A stretch of DNA of 64,000 nt, from assembly GCF_030272615.1 (NCBI RefSeq), contig NC_081410.1:146787349-146851348 (forward strand), in the 5' to 3' direction. Each line of letters starts with the position of its first letter. Positions within the stretch are counted from its first letter, which is position 1. Shown in pieces: positions 55,395 through 64,000 of the stretch. The notes beneath the pieces are model-generated. The model searched no databases and was not told where the DNA came from. It saw only the letters and a program-made list of their open reading frames with translations. The DNA is from Cryptomeria japonica. Its lineage: Eukaryota; Streptophyta; Pinopsida; Cupressales; Cupressaceae. The position numbers and the translations under genes were made by a program.

Positions 55395-56446
55395 GTAAGT
55401 CAATGCTTTTGACCCTTTTTTAATTTTGAATTTGATCGTTTTTGGTCCGTTTTTTATTTTGGAAATTTCGTTTAACGGTTTAGCACGTAGAAGTCGTAGT
55501 TTAGCGCATACGATAAATTAGGTAGCGCATAGGGTATAAATTTTAGGGTAGCACATAAAAATTTTAGGCTAGCACATGGTCTCAGGTTAGCGCATGATGA
55601 ACATAGGGTAGCTCGTCAGGTTAAAAGGGTAGCGCATAGGTCAGACCTAGTGCATAGGTTAGACCTAGCGCATAGGGGTCACAGGGGGTTGCATGGGTAG
55701 GGGGATTTAGCGCATAGGTTAGACCTAGCGCATAGGGTCAAATAGGTAGCGCCAACATGGGATAGGTTAGCGCATGGGTTGGTTTTAGCACTTTGGGTAT
55801 ATTGGGTGGCGCATGGAGGAAAAAGAATAGCGCATGGAGCTAGTCTAGCGCATAGGGTAGACATGGGTGTATTGTAGCGCACAACCAAGTTTTTGTAGCG
55901 CATGGATCAGGTTTTGCAAGAGTTAGTAATTTTTTGAAGGTGAAAAATTACAGAGGAAGAGGTCAGTTTTGCCTGGGGAGGTGGACTTTTGTCATTTGTT
56001 GTGTCTTTGATCATGTTTTTGAAAATGTGTCCAATATGAGTGTTGATATAACTTGATTTTATTTGCAATTTGTTTCAAGTTATTGATGTAGATATGAATG
56101 TGTTGTTTTGATCGAAGCATGATTTGTTTTTGCACTGTTTCAAGTTCAATGTGTGGAGCCTGATTTGTGTTACAAGTTGATATGGGTTGGAAACTTGAGT
56201 TGTTTTACAAGCTAATATGGGTGAGAAACTTGATTTGTTCTACAAGTTTATATGATGTGGAGACTTGAGTTGTTTTACAAGTTTTGATATGGTTTTTGAA
56301 AACTTGAGTTGTGTTACAAGTTGATATGATATGATGTGGAACTTGATTAGATGAGCAAATTGTTTCATGCTTTTGATGTGATTTTGATTTTGATATCTTT
56401 GCTTAGATGTGGAAACTAATATTGGACTCGTTTTGCATTTTGACAG
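55395..56446 (+). other. Predicted intron of the antisense PMD unit
   Basis: A strong donor (CA|GTAAGT at 55395) and a good acceptor (ttttgcattttgacag, ending 56446) frame about 1.05 kb with many T-rich stretches and no coding texture. Immediately after the acceptor the sequence changes to coding PMD texture. The first exon would be about 55270-55394. Its frame relation to the PMD is not resolved, because the region just before the PMD core has a stop (TAG 56516). Confidence 0.45.
55495..55915 (+). repeat. Degenerate TAGCGCAT array in the predicted intron
   Basis: About twenty occurrences of tagcgcat or one-base variants (tagcacat, tagtgcat, tggcgcat) recur within 420 bp at spacings of roughly 15-30 bp. 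Local higher-order copies of ttagacctagcgcatagg appear. No fixed unit length. It does not code for a consistent peptide. Confidence 0.75.
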
Positions 56447-58400
56447 GAGCGATTGGGAGTGTTGTAGTCACGGGAGCGGTTTCCCAGACCTTGGGCACTG
56501 ATACCACAACTGGCATAGGCTGACCTAGATGTGATCGAGAGATGTGGTTTATCATCTTTGCTAGACATGCCCTGGTTCACTGTGAACTGGGGTCTACTGA
56601 CAGCACTTGCTGAGAGGTGGCATAGTGATACGAACACCTTTCACTTTGCTACGGGCGAGATGATAGTCACTCCAAAGGACTGTTATAGGATCTTGAGGAT
56701 TCCAATAGTAGGTGCTTTATTGCCCTATGAGCAGACGGAGGAGGGTGGTACTGAGGCACTATGGCATATTTTTCATGATGAGACGGTATGTGGGTATGAG
56801 ATCCCATGGCAGGAGAACCTGGATTTAGATTATGCCCCCCTCCCGTCAATACTAGCAGGGTTTATCGGTCGATTCCTTTGTCCTGATCGCAGGTCAAAGG
56901 GATTCTCTATGGGTTGGGGATTGGTTCTTGAGGAGATGGTGACCCAGGGCCACAAGTTTGCTTGGGGATCAGCCATGTTAGCCCACTTGTACAGGGACCT
57001 GCATGAGGTTGTGTATCTGGGTTACGGCAGTTTGTCTGCTGGCATGACACTTTTATAGGTATGGTGTTGGGAGCACATTCCAGCAGCGAGACCACTGGTA
57101 GACAGAGACAGGCCTGTTGGGTGGGCATATGCTTATGGTTACAGGGGACTATTTGTCCAGCGTAAGCTGGGCAAACTGGAGCATTGGAGGAGGGTCTTGG
57201 ATGATATAGATACGGTCATGTGGCGACCGTATATAGATTGCAAGGTCTAGGTAGAGGATGGGCTAGAGATGTCATTTGTGTTCATGAGTCAAATTCTAAT
57301 AGGGCGGATGCCCTTTGTGATAGAGAGATTCCAGGTGGGCAGGGTGCTGAGGCAGTATGGTCGGCAGCAGGGTATACCGCAGGGGACCTGGTTGTATGCG
57401 CGGCGGAGACAAGATGTACCTGATTGGGGTCCCACTATTGACAGTGGAACAGCCATAGAGGAGCTTTCTAGCTTAGCAACTCAGATATGGGACTATGCTC
57501 CTGAGGTACTCGATGCAGGGATGACCCATGAGTTTGCGAGTTTTGTTTGCAGCTCGTGTTGTTGCCAGGATATCAGATCCTGAGGAGATGCGGCCGGCCT
57601 TTGATGATGATGAGGAGGAGGTTGGGGGAGATGGTGATGATGGAGATGATGGAGGCAGAGGAGGATGACGGGGGAGAGGATATAGGGGGAGGAGAGGAGA
57701 CAGGGGTAGAGATGGGGGAGGTCAGGTGGAGAGAGTAGTTCAATGAGCTATGATGGACAGAGGGAGAGGAGGGTTGGCGATTGGAGCAGAGGAGGAGGGG
57801 AGAGTGGGAGAGGTGATGGCAGTGGTGGGAGGGACAGATGAGTGGAGACGGTCAGCATAGAGGAGGAGGACTGATGAGTTACCACCACCAGCACCTAGGA
57901 CAGGCAGAGGGATAGGGGGTACCCCTTTATAGGTGCCCCTATGGGTCCGAGTCCCGACGCATGTGGAGGATGCACAGATCAGGACCCTGCAGTTGACAGT
58001 TCAATAGCTGCAGGCACAGCTATTGGCGTAGCAGCATCAGATTACTCAACTAACGCTAGAGTGAGAAACAGAGATACAGCAGCGTGGTCGGGCAGAGGAG
58101 CTGGCAACTAGTATTCAGAGAGCGGCAGCAGGGGGCCCGATGAGGGATATTATGAGGGAACTATCCTTGAGAGTGAGGGAGGCGGAGTATTATAGACGCC
58201 ATTACGAGGATGTCGTGCCCAGGGAGCGCAGAGTACAGAGTTTTACGTAGGTGAGATCGAGTCGATCTCAAGAGACTAGGACACAGTCAGAGAGCAAAGG
58301 CGTGACGGGGCCCTCGAGATACGATCCTCCTAGAGATCCAGGAGCTGGGACATCAGCTGCGAGACCATCCCCCTCAAGAAATAGTCATACCTGAGAGACA
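56447..58400 (+). pseudogene. Antisense plant mobile domain (PMD) gene remnant
   Basis: The plus-strand frame 56531-57583 matches the aminotransferase-like plant mobile domain of the MAIN/MAIL family: LLTALAERWHSDTNTFHFAT, MIVTPKDCYRILRIPIVGAL, FSMGWGLVLEEMVTQGHKFA, AMLAHLYRDLHEV, then VWCWEHIPAARPLV, and RVLRQYGRQQGIPQGTWLYA. The frame is single but interrupted by TAG at 57056 and 57248, and shifted near 57550, after which an Asp/Glu/Gly-rich tail and Gln/Arg-rich helical remnants run to about 58390. It lies between T2 integrase and the T2 3' LTR, on the opposite strand. In plants PMD proteins act in silencing and development, and the domain is also carried by transposons. This copy is broken. 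Confidence 0.82.
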
Positions 58401-59978
58401 ATGTCTCTATTGTATTTTTAGATCATTTTTTTACTTGTACTAAGCACAGACATGACAGATTTTGTACATTTGGATCATTTTTTGATATTATATATAGATG
58501 GCACCATTTTCTTTGATCATGTGATGTGTTATATGGATGCATGCGCTATGTGCTCTTTCTTTACTTTATGATGATGCAATGCTTAGATAGATGATATGAT
58601 GCATGATGTAAATGTATGATGTATGTTTTGATATGCTGTGAGATGTATCTTGAAAATGAGATGTGTGATAATGATAATGATGTGAGATGTATCTTGAAAA
58701 TGAGATGTATGATAATGATAATGATGTGAGATGTATCTTGAAAATGAGATGTATGATTTGATATGCAAAATGATATGCAACTACTTTTAAAATGATATGC
58801 AACTATTTTTAAAATGATATGCAACTATTTGTAAAATGATATGCAACTATTTATTTTTGGAGCATCCTCATTCTGTATTTGTCATCCTGTTATAACCATA
58901 TGTTATTTTGCTTTTGATATAGGTATCATCATTGAGCATTGATTTGTTTGGGATATGTTGAAAATTTATACAAGCATAATGGTATAATTTTAACCATAAT
59001 GACCTGAGAAAAATTTACATGATTTTTTATTTTGCAAGATAGCACAAGCGTCAAGGTATAATTGAACCAGGATGACCAAAGTGCGGATTGCGTATAAACA
59101 GAAAAGATTAAACCATTTGTATACGTAAAGTGGAATCATGTCTTCAGTGATATTCAATGTATCACGTCTTGAGACAAGTATTTACACAGTACAAATGATC
59201 GCCTCCTAGACAAAAGACTAAGAAAATATTGGAGTTTCCTCGTGATCTCTAGCTTTGAAGCATTTAGTGAGAAAATGCAGAAAATCCAATAATTTTAAAA
59301 ATTTCAAATGCAAAAATAGTCAAGACTTTATGCGATAATGCAACATTTAGTACTTAAAAAAATCATCCATCTTTGGTATTTTTGTGATTCTTGTTTTAGT
59401 GATCCAATGTTTTGCTCGGCGATGGAGTGAAGTTTTTGGTCGCTGGATGTGATGTTTCTGAGTTGGGCAATGAGTCTTGATGTCTTGAATGTGTTTGTAA
59501 GTTCTGATGATTTATTGCCCCTAGCTGAGTGTGCCTCTTGATGTGAATATGTACAGTGATTACCAAGCCATGGTGGAATGTGGTGAGAGGATATATGGAT
59601 AAACCAGGATAGTGACTACGCTAAGTATGTCCTGAATGGATATTTGCTAAGTGTTGGGCGATGGCCGATAGTACTTTACTGCAAGTTTATAGATATAGAT
59701 GGAGGAGTTGTTCTTTCACAATGGCGCCTGTTACCAGGTTTTCACCAGTTGCTTTTATTGTACCTTTTTATTTGCTTTTTTTTTTTTTTTTTTTGGCTTG
59801 TTGTTGCTTTTTCCGTGCATTTAGACTACTCAAGTGTAGTATTTCTTCAGATGAATGTTGTTGGTTGGTTCGTCAAGCACATCTCCTTCTGAGGTTGTGA
59901 GCTGATAGGCACCTGATCCATAGACTGATATGATGACATAGGGACCCAACCAGTTAGGTTCAAACTTCCCTTTATTTT
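58401..59978. other. T2 spacer with tandem repeats
   Basis: Between the PMD remnant and integrase. At 58628-58755 a 56-bp unit (atgtgagatgtatcttgaaaatgagatgt plus gataatgataatg) occurs about 2.5 times. At 58769-58850 a 24-26 bp unit around aaaatgatatgcaactattt occurs four times. A T-run of about 20 lies at 59777-59795. No coding domain: the minus-strand frames at 58561-58824 are translations of the repeats. Confidence 0.65.
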
Positions 59979-61100
59979 CTCAATCTTGTTGATGTCTTGG
60001 ATTTTCTTTGAGGACTAGGTCACCAACCTTGAAATTGTGAGGGATGACCTTGTGATTGTAGCTTCTGCACATGCGTTGCTGATATGCTTTGAGATGAGTG
60101 TAAGCATCCTGATGTCTTTCATCTAATAGTTCCAGTTCTTGCAGTCGGTTGACCTGATACTCTTCATCTGGGATTAAGCCTTTTAGAGAGACTCTGAGAG
60201 ATGGAATTTCTACCTCCAATGGTAAAATAGCTTCGGATCCATAGACCAATGAGAAAGGTGTTTCTCCTATAGGTGTACGGATGCTAGTTCTGTATGCCCA
60301 AAGTGTTGGATTGAGTTGTATATGCCAGCCTTTGCCTGCATCATTTACTATTTTCTTGAGAATTTTCAGTATTGTTTTGTTGGATGCTTCAGCTTGACCA
60401 TTCCCCTGGGGGTAGTATGGTGAAGAGAACTGATGTTGTATTTTGAATTGTTCACATAGTTCTAGGACATCTTGGTCTCTGAATGGTCATCCATTATCGG
60501 TGATGATGGAACTTGGAATACCATATCTACAGATCAGATAGTTTAGGATAAAAGACGCAATTTGTTTTCCAGTTACTATGGTCATTGGGACTGCTTCTAT
60601 CCACTTGGTAAAGTATTCTATTGCAGTTATAATGAACTTGTGTCCATTTGAAGATGAAGGATGAATTTTGCCAACCAAGTCTAGGCCCCACTGACAAAAG
60701 GGCCAGGATGTTGTAAATGGCTGCAGTTCCTGTGTTGGTGCATGTATCAGATTGCCATGGATCTGGCATTTAGGACACTTCTTGGTGAAGTGGTAAGAAT
60801 CTTTCTCCATTGTAGGCCAGTAGTATCCCATCCTTAGAAGCTTTTTAGCAAGAGTAGTCCCACTTGAATGTGTCCCACAAATACCTTCATGAAGCTCGTG
60901 TAAAGCGGAATCAGAATCATTACAATCAAGGCAACGAAGAAGAGTACCATCTAGACCTCGACGGTACAAAGTATCAACAGTAAGGGTATAACGGGCGGCT
61001 TGTCGGATAAAATTACGTTTTTGGTTCCAGGATAAATCAATGGGTAGGAGGTTGTTCTTTAGATAATCATATATCGGTCCATATAAAGGTGAATCTGAAC
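59979..61100 (-). pseudogene. T2 integrase
   Basis: The HHCC finger and core are read from the frame 62046-60487: LHELHEGICGTHSSG, KKCPKCQIHG, QWGLDLVGKIHPSSSNGHKF (first Asp), IPSSIITDNG (second Asp). A TGA follows at 60487. After it the protein resumes with PYYPQGNGQAEASNK (Glu) and the C-terminal part 60249-59980 (VYGSEAILPLEVEIPSLRVS, VIPHNFKVGDLVLKENPRHQ). The stop lies between the second Asp and the Glu, so this copy is inactive. Confidence 0.92.
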
Positions 61101-62091
61101 CGGTTAAGGCATAGACAATATGGGATTCGGACTGGTCATAGGCTGGGGAGATCAGTTGCTCTACCAGGAGCTCGTAATGACTCTGTTGCTCTGAAATTTG
61201 TAGTAATGAAGTGATAGTAGCCATGGCATCAACTGCTTTGTTGTTCAATCTTGGTATTTGCTCGAAGGTGATGTGTAAAAAATATTGTTTGAAGTCATCC
61301 ACCATTCGTTTGTAGGGTAGTAGCTTGTCATCCTTTGTCTGATAGTCGTTGTTGATTTGATTGACGACTAGTTGAGAATCTCCATAGACCATTAAATCTA
61401 TGATTTTCCATTCTACTATCATTTTGATGCCTATAACCAATGCCTCAAATTTAGCCACATTATTTGTGCATGGGAACATAAGCCTATATGATCTTGGTAT
61501 AGTGTGTCCTTCAGGAGTGATGAAGAGAATAGCAGCACCTGAACCATGTTGGGTGTAGGATCCATCAAAGTATAGAGTCCATTGCGTGGTAGAAATAGCA
61601 AGAACGTCCCTGTCCGAAAATTCAATCTCCATAGTTTGTTTTCTTGGTAGCGATGCTTCAGCTAGTTGATCTGCAATTGCTTGTCCTTTGATGGCTCTTC
61701 GTTCTATGTATTGGATGTCAAATTCACTGAGAATCATGACCCATTTAGCCAATCTGCCAGTAAGAGTTGCTTTGCTGAGTATATATTTGAGAGGATCAAT
61801 TTTTGCTACTAGCCTAATTGTGTGTGCTAGCATATAATGTCGGAACTTTTGAGAAGCGAAGACTACTATTAGACAAGCCTTCTCAATGAATGTGTAGTTG
61901 AGTTCATAGCCATTCAATGTCCTACTGATGTAGTAGATGGCTCGTTCCTTTCCTTGTTGATCTTCTTGTGTTAATAGTGCCCCCAGTGATATTTTTGTTG
62001 TTGAAATGTATAGAATAAGGGGCTTTCCTATGACTGGTGGGTTCATCAGATACTGTTTGATTTGATAAAAAGATTCTGCACACTTGGTCTC
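61100..62091 (-). pseudogene. T2 dual RNase H (classical plus archaeal-type)
   Basis: Residues 1-130 of the frame 62046-60487 are the classical gypsy RNase H/connection (LYISTTKISLGALLTQEDQQ, IYYISRTLNGYELNYTFIEK, FRHYMLAHTIRLVAKIDPLK). Residues 155-290 are a second, archaeal-type RNase H (QWTLYFDGSYTQHGSGAAIL, SYRLMFPCTNNVAKFEALVI, VYGDSQLVVNQI, NNKAVDAMATITSLLQI). The order RT - RNase H - archaeal RNase H - integrase is the signature of the Tat lineage and identifies T2. This stretch is uninterrupted. Confidence 0.93.
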
Positions 62092-63230
62092 TCATCTGAA
62101 AGGTACATTCTTATGGAGCAAATGATTGAATGGTAGACTTTTATCAGCTAGTTGAGCGATGAATCGCCTGATTGATTGAAGTCGTCCTTGTAGAGATCTG
62201 AGTTGACTGATATTCTTTGGTGGTGGCATTTCCATAATGGCATGTACCTTTGCTGGATCCACTTCAATACCTTTAGCTAAGACAATGTAGCCTAGTAACT
62301 TTCCTGATGTAACCCCGAAGACACACTTCTTAGGGTTGAGCCAAACTTGGAATTTCTCCAATCGATCAAAGATTTTTGTTAGGATGCCGAGATGTTCTGC
62401 TCTGGTGAATGATTTAGCTAGCAGATCATCCACATAGTCTTCCATGAATGTGTGCATCATGTCATGAAAGATGGTTGACATTGCTCTTTGATAAGTAGCC
62501 CCTGCATTCTTTAAGCCAAAAGGCATAACATTCCAACAGTACGTTCCCCAAGGATAGGTGAACGTTGTTTTATCTTGATCTTCTGGGGCTATTTTGATCT
62601 AATTATAGCCTGAGAAACCATCCATTAGAGAGAGCATTGCATGGCCCGCTATGAGGTCTACAATTATGTCAATGCTGGGTAACAGAAAGTCATCTTTTGG
62701 ACAGGCTTTGTTGACATCTCTGAAATCAGTGCAAATTCTGATGTTGTCGTCTAGTTTTGATACTGGCACTATGTTGGAGATCCATTCTGCATAGTCGATG
62801 GGTCGGATGAATCCGACATCTAATAGTTTCTTTAGTTCAGCCTTGACCATGAGTGCCACCTATGGATTCATCTTCGTAGCTTTTGTTTGACTGGCTTAAC
62901 TCCTGGAGAGATGGATAAGTGATGCATGATTAAGTGTGGATCAACTTCGGGCATATCTGCATATGACCAAGCAAAGTTAATTTGCTTTTCTTTAAAAAAG
63001 ATGATAAATGTCGATCTCTCCTCCTCTGTCAGAGATTCTACTAGGTGTATGTTTTTGACTGCTTCTGTGGTACCAATGTTGATTGATTGAGTGGGCTCAA
63101 TCAATATGGGTGATCGCTCATGAAAGTGTTCTGGAAGAGTGTCAAGTCTCCCATCTTTAGGTGCCTTAAAAAGGTTTTCACCCTCAAATGCGTCCTTTAT
63201 TTTTACTTTTTTGTGATCTAGAGCTGCCAT
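62092..63230 (-). pseudogene. T2 reverse transcriptase
   Basis: Three frames in order: 63230-62868 (INFAWSYADMPEVDPHLIMH, VKPVKQKLRR), a TAG, 62859-62599 (LLDVGFIRPIDYAEWISNIV, ICTDFRDVNKACPKDDF, SLMDGFSGYN), a stop near 62599, then 62526-62092 (MPFGLKNAGATYQRAM, the YVDDLLAKS catalytic box, CVFGVTSGKLLGYIVLAKGI, QLRSLQGRLQSIRRFI). Catalytic residues are present; two stops break the frame. Confidence 0.93.
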
Positions 63231-64000
63231 TGACTAGTTTTCAGCATCAGATCTTTTACTTGGTTCATTTTTGTGACTGAGAGACTTGGCACTCCCTGGT
63301 TTGCAGACATCATTACTTTGTTTGCTGGTAGAGCCTATTTCTGGGTTAACGGTACATAGGTAATGGATAATAGATTCATCGTCTGGGAAAATTGGTATAT
63401 CATGTATTTCGAGTTCGTCCCAATCAATGAGGTCGGGAAAGACAAGCGGTAAGGAATCATTCGGTGGATCAAGTTCTGCTACTGCAAGTGTCAAGACAGA
63501 GGTTTCATCGTGATTGGTTTTGGTAAAGAAACCAAGGATTTCGTCGAGGTCTTTGATGGTATCATCTTCCGTATAGACTTGTTCATAATGTTTCTGTTCA
63601 CTTTCCTTGGCGTCATAGATATTCTGTGGTCCAAATTCAAGAGGTCTATCGTTTGCGTTATGTTCTTCCTGAGAGAGGGATATGGTACCAGTATTATTAG
63701 TGATATCTGTAGTAGCATTTGAGCAGCTACCCCATTCATATTCATTGGAATCAGTCTCTGAGGCCTCATCCCAGATTCTATCAGTGCTGTAAACAGGTAT
63801 GCTGTAGGGTGAGAACAGATTTTTGATGATGGATACTAGTTTGATAGTTTTTGTTGATTCAGTGTCAGATCCTACTTCTGCTTTTTGTATTTGTTCATAG
63901 ACTGTGCCTCCTCGAGGAGGAATAATGGTATTAGGAGATGATATTATCAGTTCTTGAGATATTGGTGTTTGAATATGAGCTATTGTTGTAGATATGGCCT
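63231..64000 (-). pseudogene. T2 polyprotein linker upstream of RT (partial, runs off window)
   Basis: Acidic, Pro/Ser-rich frames (63494-63234, PPNDSLPLVFPDLIDWDELE; then frameshifted acidic sequence to the right edge) connect the expected gag/protease, which lies beyond 64000, to RT. No zinc knuckle or protease motif is seen inside the window. The 5' end of T2 is not included. Confidence 0.6.

Noticed and set aside
56531-58400. PMD as a functional host gene (MAIN-like)
   Set aside because: It lies inside T2 between integrase and LTR, has two in-frame stops and a frameshift, and its start is not preserved.
58561-58824. Three overlapping minus-strand ORFs rich in His/Ile/Ser
   Set aside because: They are translations of the tandem repeats in three frames and have no domain.
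59777-59795. T-run as a pol III terminator or retroposon tail
   Set aside because: No A/B boxes or flanking direct repeats were found near it, so neither reading can be supported.
1-64000. tRNA, rRNA, riboswitch or bacterial-type operon features
   Set aside because: None recognised on either strand; the only tRNA-like signal is the SINE B box.

Overview
This 64 kb window looks like intergenic heterochromatin from a large plant genome. It is AT-rich and carries no convincing single-copy host gene and no tRNA or rRNA gene. Almost everything that can be identified is an LTR retrotransposon, inserted one into another. A conifer or other gymnosperm is my best guess, inferred from the density of decayed, nested LTR elements. 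Plant origin itself is well supported by Tat-type Ty3/gypsy elements with two RNase H domains, a captured plant mobile domain (PMD), Copia elements primed by initiator tRNA-Met, and a tRNA-like SINE.

Layout. (1) 1-8645: old AT-rich DNA with decayed reading frames and a SINE flanked by an 18-bp target duplication. (2) 8646-19901: a minus-strand gypsy element (G1) with gag and protease but no RT or integrase. Its protease is split by an old solo Copia LTR (C0, TSD ATTAT/GTTAT), which is itself split by a full-length minus-strand Copia (C1, 11106-17534, TSD CTCTC). (3) 19902 to about 41960: a plus-strand Tat-like element (T1), starting inside the G1 LTR, with Ser/Pro-rich coding remnants, a 14-residue tandem repeat and a G-patch. 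It is interrupted by a full-length plus-strand Copia (C2, 26207-40751, TSD CCAAA). C2 is in turn interrupted in its RT by a 7.8 kb non-autonomous gypsy-derived element (N1, 30880-38694, TSD GTATT). N1 has one intact 983-codon gag/protease-like ORF and no RT or integrase. (4) About 41965-53460: a minus-strand gypsy (G2) with the order gag - PRO - archaeal-type RNase H - RT - RNase H - INT - extra ORF - LTR. It sits in tandem with a gag/extra-ORF deletion derivative that shares the LTR. (5) 53462-64000: a minus-strand Tat element (T2), with 3' LTR, integrase, dual RNase H and RT. It runs off the right edge. Between its integrase and its 3' LTR it carries a plus-strand (antisense) PMD gene remnant with a recognisable TATA box and intron.

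How the parts relate: the nesting gives relative ages. G1 is older than C0 and C0 older than C1; T1 is older than C2 and C2 older than N1. LTR divergence by eye agrees (about 2% for N1, about 4-7% for C1 and C2), and the substitutions are mostly transitions. Nearly all coding regions are broken by stops or frameshifts. The only long intact ORF is the N1 gag/protease, which would need RT and integrase supplied by another element. The points most worth a second look are the RNase H domain upstream of RT in G2, the antisense intron-containing PMD gene in T2, the non-autonomous N1 with its altered protease motif and variable LTR repeats, and the Glu-rich extra ORF of G2.
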